Positions 46,173-55,620 of a stretch of DNA of 64,000 nt are shown piece after piece. The stretch is taken from NCBI RefSeq assembly GCF_022698165.1, contig NZ_JALDAY010000021.1, positions 1 through 64,000 on the forward strand, given 5' to 3'. The stretch comes from Streptomyces cylindrosporus (lineage in GTDB: Bacteria > Actinomycetota > Actinomycetes > Streptomycetales > Streptomycetaceae). The notes beneath the pieces were generated by a model. It did no database searches and had not been told where the DNA came from. It saw only the letters and a program-made list of their open reading frames with translations. The position numbers and the translations under genes are program-made. Numbering within the stretch: position 1 is the stretch's first letter; each line of letters starts with the position of its first letter.

Positions 46173-46757
46173 TCAGACGGGCTGGCTCAGCAGGGGTGCG
46201 GCAGTCACCCGATGGGTCAGCACCGGGAGGAGTTCGGCGACGCGGTGCGGACGGTGGGCCGCGATGCCGGGCGGGGCGGGCGCCAGCGGGACCAGCAGAT
46301 CGGTGGCGGCGGGGTGACCGCTGGCCCCGTCCGCCGTGCTGTCGCCGTGCAGCCACAGCGTGAGCATGTACAGGCTGGGTACCGAGAGCAGGCGTGGCTG
46401 GTAGGACTGGGGCATCGTCTCGGCCTGGCGCAGGGCGCGCTCGGTCGAGGTGATGTACGGGCCCTCGAAGAAGTGCGAGAAGGCCCAGCCGTCGGGGGTC
46501 AGCCGGGTCTCGGCGGCGGCCACGGCACGGTCGCCGCAGCGGATCAGGAAACGCCACCCGGCCAGCCGGGTGGCGGACACGCCCGCGGGCGTGAGGTCGT
46601 CCAGCACATGGACGGGCAGCGGGAGTTCGGGGGTGGCGGGTCCCTGGGAACGCAGCAGGGAGGGCGTTCGGGCCTCGCGGACCGCGGTGGGCGAGGCGAG
46701 TGCGGTGAGAACGGTGCGCAGGGCAGGTGCGGGTGCCGGGGGGACATGCAGCGGCAT
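46173..46757 (-). CDS. Conserved protein of unknown function
   Basis: This 194-aa soluble protein has the central sequence VSATRLAGWRFLIRCGDRAVAAAE and HFFEGPYITSTERALRQAE. It has a Pro/Ala-rich start and no signal or membrane segment. I do not recognise the family beyond similarity to small Streptomyces conserved proteins. ATG 46757 is preceded by GAGAGG on the minus strand. It has its own terminator and is divergent from the ligase gene across 551 bp. Confidence 0.72.
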   Translation of the reverse strand: MPLHVPPAPAPALRTVLTALASPTAVREARTPSLLRSQGPATPELPLPVHVLDDLTPAGVSATRLAGWRFLIRCGDRAVAAAETRLTPDGWAFSHFFEGPYITSTERALRQAETMPQSYQPRLLSVPSLYMLTLWLHGDSTADGASGHPAATDLLVPLAPAPPGIAAHRPHRVAELLPVLTHRVTAAPLLSQPV

Positions 46758-47308
46758 GGTGGGTCGCCTCTCATTCGACAGGCACGGTGGCGCGAGGGCG
46801 GGGGCGGACGGCGCTGTCTGCTCACGCGGTCAGAGAGGCGGGGCCGGGGTCTGGGAACGAGGGATATGGGTGAGGCCTGCCGCACGTCACCTCGACGGCA
46901 GGTTCCATGACCGCGGGCGCCAACCCTCTGCCTTGTTCGCGGAGTTTATACGACATGTGTTCAGACGGTGTTTCGTCTAGCCGTTTCCGGCGCACCCGGC
47001 AAGGGTGTATCCGGTCGGCGATACGTGGGAATCATCCTGATTCCGCTCGGCGCCGCTGCGGTGACCTCGGGAAATGCCCGGGGCGCGGTCGGCCAATTCT
47101 CGTCGGCATTTTTCACGAGATCGTCTTCGGCCCGAAACAACGCACCGTTTCATGCCTCGTGAATGTGCCTCCGGTCACATCCCACCAGAGTAGCGGTCGA
47201 CGGGCCCGCGTGGGGACGTTATCGATCGCCGCGGCTGGGCATCATCCCACGTGACCCGACACCGGCGGCCGGGATCTTCCCGCCGCCCGATCGAGGAGGG
47301 ACGCTTCG
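46758..47308. other. 551-bp divergent intergenic region
   Basis: No convincing gene is seen; the short frames here lack ribosome sites and coding bias. GC content drops around 46900-47150. A small hairpin AGACG/CGTCT (46963-46978) sits beside TTTATACG. The promoters of both flanking genes must lie here. Confidence 0.5.
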
Positions 47309-48826
47309 ATGGGGGAGAAGGTCGTGGCAGGCCGGTTCGATCTGTCTGATCGGCAGCTCTACCGCGACAAGCTGCGCAGGTGCCTGACGGGGCTGGAGCG
47401 GCTGCTGGCCGAGAAGCGGTTCGACCGGCCCAAGAACCTCATGGGGCTGGAGATCGAATTGAATCTCACCGGCGCCGACGGCATGCCGAAAATGCTCAAT
47501 GCCGAGGTCCTGGAGCGCATCGCGAGCCGAGATTTCCAAACAGAACTCGCCATGTTCAATCTGGAAGTCAACATAGCCCCACACCGATTGGGCGGGCGGG
47601 TATTCGACCGGCTCGCGGAGGAACTCCGCACCTCGCTGGCATATGCCGACCGTAAAGCGGGCGAGGTCGACGCCGGAATCGTGATGATCGGAATTCTGCC
47701 GACCCTCGACCGCGACGACCTCGTTTCCTCCAATCTCTCCGCCGTCGACCGCTACGCCCTGCTCAACGAACAGATCGTGGCCGCGCGCGGCGAGGACTTC
47801 GTCCTCGACATCGACGGCGTCGAGCGCCTCACCTGCACCTCGAAGTCGATAGCGCCGGAGGCCGCCTGCACCTCCGTGCAGCTGCACCTCCAGGTCACCC
47901 CGGCCCGCTTCGCCGACGTGTGGAACGCCGCGCAGGCCGTCACCGCCGTACAGATCGCCGTGGGCGCCAACTCGCCGTTCCTGTTCGGCCGTGAGCTGTG
48001 GCGCGAGTCGCGGCCGCCGCTGTTCCAGCAGTCCACGGACACCCGCCCGCCCGAGCTCCAGGCACAAGGCGTGCGCCCCCGCACCTGGTTCGGAGAGCGC
48101 TGGATCTCCTCCGCGTACGAGCTCTTCGAGGAGAACCTGCGCTTCTTCCCCGCGCTGCTGCCGATCTGCGACGGGGAGGACCCGCTCGACGTCCTCGACG
48201 CGGGCGGCGTCCCCAAGCTCGCCGAACTCGTCCTGCACAACGGCACGGTGTACCGCTGGAACCGCCCGGTCTACGGCATCGCCGACGGCGTCCCCCACCT
48301 GCGCGTCGAGAACCGTGTCCTGCCCGCGGGCCCCACCGTCACCGACGTCATCGCCAACGCCGCCTTCTTCTACGGCCTGGTCCGCGCCCTCGCCGAGGAG
48401 TCCCGGCCGGTGTGGACCAGGCTGCCCTTCGAGGCCGCCGCCGCCAACTTCGACGCCGCCTGCGAGCACGGCATCGACGCCCGCCTCCAGTGGCCGCGCC
48501 GCGGACGGTACGGCGGCACCGCCGAGGTCGACGCGGTGAGCCTCGTACGCGACGAACTGCTGCCGCTGGCCGAGGCCGGGCTGGACGCGTGGGGGGTGGA
48601 GCGGGCCGACCGGGACTTCTACCTCGGGGTGATCGAGGAGCGCTGCCGGCGCCGGGTCAACGGCGCGTCCTGGCAGGCGGCGACCTTCCACCGGGCCCTG
48701 GAGGCGGGGCTGTCACGGGATGCCGCGCTGGCGGCCACCACGCGCAGGTACCGCGATCTGATGCATCAGGGGGAGCCGGTGCACACCTGGCCCGTGGGGT
48801 TGCCCGAGCCGGTGCCGCTGGGGTGA
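47309..48826 (+). CDS. GCS2-family glutamate-cysteine-ligase-like enzyme
   Basis: This 505-aa protein belongs to the carboxylate-amine ligase family that joins glutamate to an amine using ATP. The metal/ATP stretch NLMGLEIELNLTG (about 44-56) and MFNLEVNIAPHR (about 91) carry the acidic ligands, and TCTSKSIAPEAACTSVQLHLQV follows. Family relatives make gamma-glutamylcysteine (for example EgtA in ergothioneine synthesis), but the true substrate is unknown because the neighbours give no pathway. ATG 47309 follows GAGGAGGGA. The first part (47400-47700) is less GC-rich than the rest. Confidence 0.83.
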   Translation: MGEKVVAGRFDLSDRQLYRDKLRRCLTGLERLLAEKRFDRPKNLMGLEIELNLTGADGMPKMLNAEVLERIASRDFQTELAMFNLEVNIAPHRLGGRVFDRLAEELRTSLAYADRKAGEVDAGIVMIGILPTLDRDDLVSSNLSAVDRYALLNEQIVAARGEDFVLDIDGVERLTCTSKSIAPEAACTSVQLHLQVTPARFADVWNAAQAVTAVQIAVGANSPFLFGRELWRESRPPLFQQSTDTRPPELQAQGVRPRTWFGERWISSAYELFEENLRFFPALLPICDGEDPLDVLDAGGVPKLAELVLHNGTVYRWNRPVYGIADGVPHLRVENRVLPAGPTVTDVIANAAFFYGLVRALAEESRPVWTRLPFEAAAANFDAACEHGIDARLQWPRRGRYGGTAEVDAVSLVRDELLPLAEAGLDAWGVERADRDFYLGVIEERCRRRVNGASWQAATFHRALEAGLSRDAALAATTRRYRDLMHQGEPVHTWPVGLPEPVPLG

Positions 48827-48846
48827 GCCGCGGGAGGCGGTGAGCG

Positions 48847-50616
48847 TCAGCCCTGGGCGTTGCCCTGGGCCCCCGCCGCCACGATCGCCTTCAGCATCAC
48901 CGACTGGATCTGGGACGGGTTGCTGACCGACTGGCCCGAGCCACCGGTGGCCTGGGCGATCTCCTCGGCCTCCTGCTGGTCGGCGTCGGGGCCCACGGCG
49001 ATGATGATCAGCGGAACCGGACGCTCGGGGTTGGTGAGCTTCTGCAGTTCGCTGATCAGCCGGCCGCGGGAGATGCTGCCGGGGTCCTGGTTGACGCCGT
49101 CGGTGAGGATGACCAGGGCGTTGAACTTGCCCTTCACATAAGAGGCGGTGGCCTCCTTGTAGGCGGCGAGCGTGGTGTCGTACAGGCCGGTCGCGCCGTT
49201 CGGCACCGGCTCCAGGCCGGTGAACGCCGCCGACAGCTTGTCCCGTACGGTGCCGCCGTCCTTCTGGTCGCCGAGCCGCTCGGTCGGCACCAGGACGCGG
49301 TAGTCCTTGTCGCCGTCCAGCTTGGTGGAGAACTCCCACAGCCCGATCTCGTCCTCGGGCGTGAAGGTGGCGAGCGCCTGGAGCAGCGAGGCCTTGGTGA
49401 CGTCCATCCGGGACTGGCCCGACTTCGACACCGGCTCGGCCATGGACCCGGAGGCGTCCACGACCGTGGTGATCCGGGCGCTCTGCACCGTGATCGTCCA
49501 GGTGCCGAGCGCCTCCTGGAGCGCGGCGTCCGGGGCCGGCTGCGGCGCGGGTTCGTCGTAGGGCTGCGGGCTCTCACCGCCCGCCTGGGCCACCACCGCC
49601 TCCGGCGCGCTGTCGTCGGAGGTGCGGAAACCGTACTTCTGAAGGAGCTTCAACTGCTCCGTCTGGCGCAGGTAGTTCATGAACCGCAGCGCGGCCCGGC
49701 TCTCGTCGGTCGACAGCTGGTCGACCATCGCGTACGGGTAGTTCAGCCGGGGCGAGCCGTCCTTCGGGTAGAACATGTCGAGGCCGTTGCCGCCGTCCGC
49801 CGACGCGTTGTAGGCGTACGCCGCCTGCTCGGTGAGGACGAGGGCCTGGTTCCGCTTGGGGTTGCCCAGCTCGGTGCCCGAGGAGTCGCGCGGCAGCGTC
49901 TCCACCACCTGGCTGTCACTGTCCGAGGTGCGCTGCGACAGCGTCTTCATCATGGCCGCGGCCTGGGTCTCCCCGCCCTTCAGCCCGGCCGCGCCGGTCG
50001 TCAGCTGCGTCAGCGCGAGCAGCCCCGTGGCGCTGCGCGCGGGGTCGGCCGCGCCCAGCTTGAGCGAGTCGTCCTGCATCGTCGCGCCGGCCAGATCGAT
50101 CCAGCTGTACGTCTTCTTCGGCCACCCGAGCGACTTCGCGGCCGTCGGCACCATCGCCACGCCGACCGGCGTGGAGGCGACCTCGCCCGCCGGGGTCAGC
50201 TCGGTCGCCGCGGTGTTCGCGGTGATCCGGTCGACCCACAGCCCCGAGTCCGGCACCCACACCTGCACCTCGGTCTTCTTGCCCGTGTTCAGCTCGTCCG
50301 CGACCTTGTACGAGTCGCGGGCGGTCACCGTGACCGCGACACAGCGGCCGTCCGAGGTGACGCCGCTGTCCCGGGCCCGCTTCGCCGCCGCCGTCAGGGC
50401 GGGCGCGATGTCCGGCGAGGCGGCGAGCCGGAGCCGCACCGGGTCGTCCTTGCACGACGAGCCGAACGACAGCAGTCCGCCCTTGACGGCACCCGCGGTG
50501 CCGCCGGCGACGGTGAGAACGAGAACCGTCGCGATCGCCACCGTCCGGCGGCGCGCGCGTGGACGGGGGTCGCTGCCGCCCGCCCCATACTGATCGGGCA
50601 AGCTGTGACGTCCCAT
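48847..50616 (-). CDS. Substrate-binding-like protein with C-terminal VWA domain
   Basis: This 589-aa protein has a basic start, one transmembrane or uncleaved signal segment (residues about 25-45) and a solute-binding-type domain (about 55-370). A Pro-rich linker and a von Willebrand A domain (about 390-580) with a MIDAS motif DASGS and the later TGLYDT and LTDG follow. It should sit outside the membrane and bind a partner through a divalent metal. The ligand is unknown. ATG 50616 has GGAGGGG upstream; the extended frame to 50751 lacks support. Confidence 0.83.
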   Translation of the reverse strand: MGRHSLPDQYGAGGSDPRPRARRRTVAIATVLVLTVAGGTAGAVKGGLLSFGSSCKDDPVRLRLAASPDIAPALTAAAKRARDSGVTSDGRCVAVTVTARDSYKVADELNTGKKTEVQVWVPDSGLWVDRITANTAATELTPAGEVASTPVGVAMVPTAAKSLGWPKKTYSWIDLAGATMQDDSLKLGAADPARSATGLLALTQLTTGAAGLKGGETQAAAMMKTLSQRTSDSDSQVVETLPRDSSGTELGNPKRNQALVLTEQAAYAYNASADGGNGLDMFYPKDGSPRLNYPYAMVDQLSTDESRAALRFMNYLRQTEQLKLLQKYGFRTSDDSAPEAVVAQAGGESPQPYDEPAPQPAPDAALQEALGTWTITVQSARITTVVDASGSMAEPVSKSGQSRMDVTKASLLQALATFTPEDEIGLWEFSTKLDGDKDYRVLVPTERLGDQKDGGTVRDKLSAAFTGLEPVPNGATGLYDTTLAAYKEATASYVKGKFNALVILTDGVNQDPGSISRGRLISELQKLTNPERPVPLIIIAVGPDADQQEAEEIAQATGGSGQSVSNPSQIQSVMLKAIVAAGAQGNAQG

Positions 50617-50801
50617 GACGGTGGTGCCCCTCCCTGTTGAACCTCGTGCCGGATGACGGCCGTACGGCAGGCAAAGGGGAGACACACCCCGTACGGCGTC
50701 CGTCCCCCCAGACGGCCAAGCGCACGATCTTCGTAAGTTCTTTCGAGACACTAGCGGGGCGGCGATGGGGATGAGGCGGGAATACTCAACTGGAGGCAGG
50801 A

Positions 50802-51602
50802 GTGCAGGCAGAGGCGGGCCCGGTGGCCGATTCTTTTCCGCCGGAGCGGCCCTCGCGACGCGTTTTCCGTGACGAGACCCTGCTCGTTCTGGGGCTTTCG
50901 CTCGGTGCGAGCGGAGTGTCCGCCCTGATCAGCTTTGTCGGATCGGTCACGAAACCGGGCGGCCTCAAGGACCAGGCGGCGACCCTCAACGCGTCCGCCG
51001 CGCCGGGCCGCCCCTGGCTCGATCTCGCCTGGCAGTTGTTCGGGATCGCGAGCGCCCTGGTGCCCGTCGCACTGGTCGCACACCTGCTGCTGCGGGAGGG
51101 CGAGAGCCTGCGCACGATCGGCTTCGACCGCACCCGGCCCTGGCCCGACCTCGGCCGCGGCGCCGGGATCGCGGCGGTGATCGGCAGCACCGGAATCGCC
51201 TTCTACCTGGCCGCACGCGGCCTCGGCTTCAACCTCACCGTGGTGCCGGAGGCACTGCCCGACGTGTGGTGGAAGTACCCGGTGCTGATCCTGTCCGCGA
51301 TGCAGAACGCGATCCTCGAAGAGGTCATCGTGGTGGGCTATCTGCTGCGCCGCCTCGGCCAGTTGGGCTGGACCCCGGGGACCGCGCTGGTGGCCAGTTC
51401 CGTACTGCGCGGTAGCTACCACCTGTACCAGGGCATCGGCGGCTTCGTCGGCAACATGGTGATGGGCGTGGTGTTCGTGTACCTGTACCGGCGGTGGGGC
51501 CGGGTGGGTCCCCTGGTGGTGGCGCATTCCCTGCTGGACATCGGAGCCTTCGTCGGCTACGCGCTGCTGGCCGGGAAGGTGGGCTGGTTGCCCACCGCCT
51601 AG
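50802..51602 (+). CDS. CPBP-family intramembrane metalloprotease (CAAX protease-like)
   Basis: This 266-aa protein has about seven transmembrane segments. The conserved Glu pair is in ILEEVIVVGYLLRRL (about 168-182), followed by RGSYHLYQG and a last motif AHSLLDIG, which supply the metal ligands. Family members cleave membrane-associated substrates, and the target here is unknown. GTG 50802 follows GGAGG. Its TAG stop shares the CTAG at 51599-51602 with the convergent PhzF-like gene. Confidence 0.88.
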   Translation: MQAEAGPVADSFPPERPSRRVFRDETLLVLGLSLGASGVSALISFVGSVTKPGGLKDQAATLNASAAPGRPWLDLAWQLFGIASALVPVALVAHLLLREGESLRTIGFDRTRPWPDLGRGAGIAAVIGSTGIAFYLAARGLGFNLTVVPEALPDVWWKYPVLILSAMQNAILEEVIVVGYLLRRLGQLGWTPGTALVASSVLRGSYHLYQGIGGFVGNMVMGVVFVYLYRRWGRVGPLVVAHSLLDIGAFVGYALLAGKVGWLPTA

Positions 51603-52408
51603 GCCAGCAGCTCGCCCTCGATCACGGTGACCGCTCGCCCGCTCAGCAGCGTGCGGTCACCCCGCAGTTCGGTGCGGACGCGGCCCGAGCGCGGTGAGGC
51701 CTGCAAACCCGTGAGGGCCGGGCTGCCCAGGCGCTCCGACCAGAACGGGGCCAGCGCGGTGTGGGCGCTGCCGGTGACCGGGTCCTCGTCGATGCCGACG
51801 TTCGGGAAGAAGCAGCGGGAGACGAAGTCGTAGCCCCGGGACGGGTCCTCGGCGCGGGCGGTGGCGATGATGCCGCGCTCGGAGTAGGCGGCCAGCGCCT
51901 TGTGATCCGGCGTGAGGGCGTGGACCGTCTTCTCGTCGGCGAGTTCGAGCAGCAGGTCGCCGACGTTCGGGCCGGTGTCGAAGGCGGAGCGCGGCTCGGC
52001 GCCGAGCGCCTCGGCGACCCCGGCCGGGACCTCGACCGCCGTCAGCGGAGCCGTCGGGAAGTCCAGCGTGATCGACCCGTCCTCCTGGGGCGTCGCGACG
52101 AGCACCCCACTACGGCTGGCGAACCGGACCGGGCCCTCGTGCGCACCGGTCGTGTGCAGCACATGGGCCGTGGCCAGCGTCGCGTGCCCGCACATGTTGA
52201 CCTCGGCCGCGGGCGTGAACCAGCGCAGCGCCCAGTCGGCCTCCCCGCCCTCGGGCAGTGGGTGCGCGTACGCCGTCTCCGCGTGGTTCACCTCCAGCGC
52301 GATCTTCTGCAACCGGTCGTCGTCCGGAAAGGCGTCGAGAAGCAGTACGCCGGCCGGGTTGCCGGCGAAGGGGCGGTCGGTAAAGGCGTCCACGATTCGG
52401 ATTCGCAT
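51599..52408 (-). CDS. PhzF-family isomerase/epimerase-like protein
   Basis: This 269-aa protein begins MRIRIVDAFTDRPFAGNPAGV, the PhzF hallmark, with the catalytic Glu in NHAETAY near residue 44 and the second-half motif DEDPVTGSAHTAL. PhzF relatives isomerise small metabolites such as dihydro-3-hydroxyanthranilate, but most Streptomyces copies have no known substrate, and no phenazine genes are here. ATG 52408 is preceded by TAGCGT with 7 nt between, so it is probably leaderless. Confidence 0.88.
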   Translation of the reverse strand: MRIRIVDAFTDRPFAGNPAGVLLLDAFPDDDRLQKIALEVNHAETAYAHPLPEGGEADWALRWFTPAAEVNMCGHATLATAHVLHTTGAHEGPVRFASRSGVLVATPQEDGSITLDFPTAPLTAVEVPAGVAEALGAEPRSAFDTGPNVGDLLLELADEKTVHALTPDHKALAAYSERGIIATARAEDPSRGYDFVSRCFFPNVGIDEDPVTGSAHTALAPFWSERLGSPALTGLQASPRSGRVRTELRGDRTLLSGRAVTVIEGELLA

Positions 52409-52415
52409 GACGCAG

Positions 52416-52421
52416 ACGCTA
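52416..52421 (-). promoter_or_regulatory. -10 box of a leaderless promoter for the PhzF-like gene
   Basis: Read on the minus strand, TAGCGT ends 7 nt before ATG 52408. No ribosome site lies between. Confidence 0.5.
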
Positions 52422-52501
52422 GGGCGGAGTGGCGCCCGCAACCAAGGCCAATTCCCGGTTCCTGGACTGATTTCCGGGCCGCGCGCCTCGGCGCGGCGGC
52501 C

Positions 52502-52534
52502 GTCGGCTGACACCCTGTACAGGCAGGCGCCGAC
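52502..52534. promoter_or_regulatory. Nested palindromes upstream of the cyclase operon
   Basis: The perfect palindrome CCTGTACAGG (52514-52523) is nested inside an outer repeat GTCGGC (52502-52507) and GCCGAC (52529-52534). It lies 28 nt before the cyclase start, suitable for an operator. Confidence 0.45.
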
Positions 52535-52561
52535 AGTCCAGCTCCGCCCCGGGAGGCCGTC

Positions 52562-53347
52562 ATGTCCCAGCCGTCCGTGCTCGCCGCCCTGTTGTCCGGG
52601 CTGCGCAGCGGCTCCATCGAGGTCGTCGACCTCACCCAGCCACTGTCCTCGACGACACCCGTGATCCAGCTGCCGCCCCCGTTCGGCCAGACCCAGGTCT
52701 TCGAACTGGAGGAGATCAGCCGGTACGACGACCGGGGCCCGGCCTGGTACTGGAACAACTTCCGCAGCGGCGAGCACACCGGCACCCACTTCGACGCCCC
52801 GGTCCACTGGGTCACCGGCAAGGACCTCGCCGACGTGGCCTCGGTGCCCGCGAGCCGCCTCATCGCCCCGGCCGCCGTACTGGACTTCTCCGAGCAGGCC
52901 GCCAAGGACCCCGACTTCCTCGTCGAGGTGGACCACATCAAGGCCTGGGAGGCGGAGCACGGGCCGCTGCCCGACGGCGGCTGGCTGCTGCTGCGCACCG
53001 GCTGGGACGCCCGCTCGGGGTCGCAGGAGGAGTTCCTCAACGCCGACGAGAACGGCCCGCACACCCCCGGCCTGTCACCGGAGTGCGCCCGCTGGGTCGC
53101 CGAGGAGTCCCCGGTGCTCGGCCTCGGCACCGAGACGGTCGGCACCGACGCGGGCCGCGCCCACTCCTTCGACCCGGCGTTCCCCTGCCACTCCTACCTC
53201 CTGGGCGCCGACAAGTACGGCCTGACCCAGCTGCAGAACCTCGCCGCCCTGCCGCCGACCGGCGCCGTCGTCCTCGCCGGGCCGCTGCCCATCGTCACCG
53301 GCTCCGGCGCCCCCGCCCGCGTGCTCGCCCTGGTGGAGCGGTCGTGA
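52562..53347 (+). CDS. Cyclase/kynurenine-formamidase-family metal hydrolase
   Basis: This 261-aa protein has the family motif HTGTHFDAPVHW near residue 76, supplying His and Asp ligands for metal, and a second histidine region (FDPAFPCHSYLL). Such enzymes hydrolyse amides or lactones. It is coupled (GTGA) to a TPP enzyme, so the two probably act in one pathway, perhaps catabolism of an alpha-keto or aromatic acid. The substrate cannot be named. ATG 52562 has GGGAGG upstream. Confidence 0.87.
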   Translation: MSQPSVLAALLSGLRSGSIEVVDLTQPLSSTTPVIQLPPPFGQTQVFELEEISRYDDRGPAWYWNNFRSGEHTGTHFDAPVHWVTGKDLADVASVPASRLIAPAAVLDFSEQAAKDPDFLVEVDHIKAWEAEHGPLPDGGWLLLRTGWDARSGSQEEFLNADENGPHTPGLSPECARWVAEESPVLGLGTETVGTDAGRAHSFDPAFPCHSYLLGADKYGLTQLQNLAALPPTGAVVLAGPLPIVTGSGAPARVLALVERS

Positions 53348-54984
53348 AGGTCGCCGAAGCCGTCGGACGGGCACTCACCGCGGCCGGGGTCGACCACGTC
53401 TTCGGCGTCGTCGGCTCGGGCAACTTCCACCTCACCAACGCCATGGTGGCCGCGGGCGCCCGCTTCGTCGCCGCCCGGCACGAGGGCGGCGCGGCGACCA
53501 TGGCCGACGCGTACGCCCGCACGAGCGGCGCGGTCGCCGCGGTCAGCGTCCACCAGGGGCCTGGCCTCACCAACGCCCTGACCGGCATCACGGAGGCCGC
53601 CAAGAGCCGTACGCCCCTCCTCGTGCTGGCCGCCGAGGCGACCGCGCAGAACTCCAACTTCCGGATCGACCAGGCGATGCTCGCGCACTCCGTCGGCGCC
53701 GTGACGGCCCGCGTCACGACGGCACACGACGCGGTGGAACAGGCCCGCGCGGCCCTCCGGCGGGCCCGGCACGACCGGCGCACGGTGCTGCTGAACCTCC
53801 CGCTGGAGGTGCAGTCCCTGGACGTGCCGGACGGCGTGCTGCTGGACGCCCTGCCCATGCCTGCGAGGGAACCGGTCGAGCCGTCGGATGCCGCGGTGGC
53901 GGATCTGGTACGAGTCCTGGAGACCGCCCGGCGCCCGGTATTCGTCGCCGGCCGGGGTGCCCGCACCACCGGAGCCCGCGACGCCCTCCTGGCCCTCGCC
54001 GACCGGTACGGGGCCCTCCTCGCCACCTCGGCGGTCGCCCGCGGCCTCTTCCACACCAGTCCCTGGTCGCTCGACGTGTCCGGCGGCTTCGCGTCCCCGC
54101 TCGCGACCGAACTCCTCCAGGGCGCCGACCTGATCGTCGGCTGGGGCTGCGCCCTGAACATGTGGACCATGCGGCACGGCAGCCTGATCGGCCCCGACGC
54201 GACCGTCGTACAGGTGGACGACGACCCGGACGCACTCGGCGCCCACCGCGCCATCGGCCTGGGCGTCACCGGCGATGTGGAACGGACGGCGCGGCGGGTG
54301 CTCGAAGCGGGCGGAGAGGGGCGCCGGGGATACCGGAGGCCGGAGCTCGCCACCGACCTCGCCTCGCGAGGCCGCTGGAGGGACGTGCCGTACGAGGACG
54401 AGGGCACCCGCGAGCGCATCGACCCCCGCACCCTCAGCATCGCCCTGGACGACATCCTCCCGGCCGAGCGGGTCGTCGCCGTCGACTCGGGCAACTTCAT
54501 GGGGTATCCGAGCGCGTACCTCTCGGTGCCGGACGAGAACGGCTTCTGCTTCACGCAGGCCTTCCAGTCGATCGGCCTGGGGCTGGCCACGGCGATCGGA
54601 GCGGCGCTGGCCCGGCCGGACCGGCTGCCGGTGGCCACGCTCGGCGACGGCGGCGCCCTGATGAGCGCGGTGGAGCTGGACACGGTCCGGCGCCTGGGCC
54701 TGCCCATGGTGGTCGTGGTCTACGACGACGAGGCCTACGGCGCCGAGGTCCACCACTTCGGCCCCGACGGCTTCCCGCTGGACACGGTCACCTTCCCGGA
54801 GACGGACATCGCGGCGGTGGCCCGCGGCTACGGCTTCGAGGCGGTGACCGTCCGCACCCCGGCCGACCTCAAGCCGGTGGCGGACTGGGTGGGCGGCCCC
54901 CGCTCGGCGCCGCTCCTGGTGGACGCCAAGGTGACGCGCGACCACGGCTCCTGGTGGCTGGAGGAGGCGTTCCGCGGCCACTAA
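53344..54984 (+). CDS. Thiamine-pyrophosphate-dependent enzyme (acetolactate synthase/decarboxylase superfamily)
   Basis: This 546-aa protein has the three-domain layout. The N-terminal PYR domain has FGVVGSGNFHLTNAMV and RHEGGAATMADAYAR (the activating Glu). The middle domain has FVAGRGART. The C-terminal PP domain has GDGGALMSAVE and a DDEAYG in place of the usual NN of the Mg/TPP motif. It could be a decarboxylase or lyase. GTG 53344 lies in the cyclase stop. A 47-bp intergenic repeat follows the gene. Confidence 0.88.
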   Translation: MKVAEAVGRALTAAGVDHVFGVVGSGNFHLTNAMVAAGARFVAARHEGGAATMADAYARTSGAVAAVSVHQGPGLTNALTGITEAAKSRTPLLVLAAEATAQNSNFRIDQAMLAHSVGAVTARVTTAHDAVEQARAALRRARHDRRTVLLNLPLEVQSLDVPDGVLLDALPMPAREPVEPSDAAVADLVRVLETARRPVFVAGRGARTTGARDALLALADRYGALLATSAVARGLFHTSPWSLDVSGGFASPLATELLQGADLIVGWGCALNMWTMRHGSLIGPDATVVQVDDDPDALGAHRAIGLGVTGDVERTARRVLEAGGEGRRGYRRPELATDLASRGRWRDVPYEDEGTRERIDPRTLSIALDDILPAERVVAVDSGNFMGYPSAYLSVPDENGFCFTQAFQSIGLGLATAIGAALARPDRLPVATLGDGGALMSAVELDTVRRLGLPMVVVVYDDEAYGAEVHHFGPDGFPLDTVTFPETDIAAVARGYGFEAVTVRTPADLKPVADWVGGPRSAPLLVDAKVTRDHGSWWLEEAFRGH

Positions 54985-55029
54985 CCGCTTCGCTGGATGT
55001 GCCGTGGGGGCTGTCGTTCGGCTGCGGCG

Positions 55030-55076
55030 CCGTCGTGGCTGGTCGCGCAGTTCCCCGCGCCCCTTTGGGGCGCTGC
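55030..55076. repeat. 47-bp Streptomyces-type intergenic repeat, copy 1
   Basis: It begins CCGTCGTGGCTGGTCGCG and ends in a GC-rich hairpin (CGCCCCTTTGGGGCG). It matches copy 2 at 58951 apart from one loop base. It lies after a plus-strand gene and may help end transcription. Confidence 0.85.
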
Positions 55077-55106
55077 CCGACCACGGCCGATTTCGCCAGG
55101 ACCGCT

Positions 55107-55112
55107 TAGCGT
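55107..55112 (+). promoter_or_regulatory. -10 box of a leaderless promoter for the GNAT gene
   Basis: TAGCGT ends 6 nt before ATG 55119. Confidence 0.55.
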
Positions 55113-55118
55113 GACGCC

Positions 55119-55616
55119 ATGGCGTACGCCCCGATGCAACTCCACCTCGAAACCGCCCGGTTGATCCTGCGCGAGTGGGACGACTCCGACGTCGCCGAGC
55201 ATCGCGCGCTCGTCGGCGAGCGGGGCGGTGGCCTGCCCTCCGTCGAGGAGAACCGGCGGATCATGGAGCGCCAGTTCGCCCGGCAACGGGAGACCGGGCT
55301 CGCCCTGCTCGCGGTCCACCGCCGGGACGAGGGCGACTTCATCGGCTACTGCGGCCTCACCGTCGGCCGGGCCTCCCTCGACGAACCCGAGATCGCGTAC
55401 GAGCTGTTCCGGCGGGCTCACGGCCGCGGTTACGCGACGGAGGCGGCGGCCGCGGTCCTCGACGCCGCCACCGCGACCGGCCGCGAGCGGCTCTGGTCGG
55501 CGGTGCGCCCGTGGAACACACCGTCCTTCCGCGTCCTCGAGAAACTCGGCTTCGAACGGGACCACACCTCGGCCGACGAGAGCGGCGAGCTGGTCTGGCT
55601 GACCCGTTCCCTGTAA
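55119..55616 (+). CDS. GNAT-family N-acetyltransferase
   Basis: This 165-aa protein fits the RimJ/RimL-type GNAT fold: ETARLILREWDDSD at the start, the acetyl-CoA loop RRAHGRGYATEA (about 93-104), and WNTPSFRVLEKLGF (about 128-141), which is typical of this group. It transfers acetyl from acetyl-CoA to an amine, with the substrate unknown. It is probably leaderless from TAGCGT. The PadR gene begins 75 nt downstream with its own promoter. Confidence 0.9.
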   Translation: MAYAPMQLHLETARLILREWDDSDVAEHRALVGERGGGLPSVEENRRIMERQFARQRETGLALLAVHRRDEGDFIGYCGLTVGRASLDEPEIAYELFRRAHGRGYATEAAAAVLDAATATGRERLWSAVRPWNTPSFRVLEKLGFERDHTSADESGELVWLTRSL

Positions 55617-55620
55617 GGGG

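Noticed and set aside
45482..46363. 293-aa plus-strand ORF over the DUF5999 region
   Set aside because: It crosses two terminator hairpins and is antisense to two better-supported genes.
46907..47254. 115-aa ORF in the large intergenic gap
   Set aside because: No ribosome site, poor codon bias and no recognisable motif.
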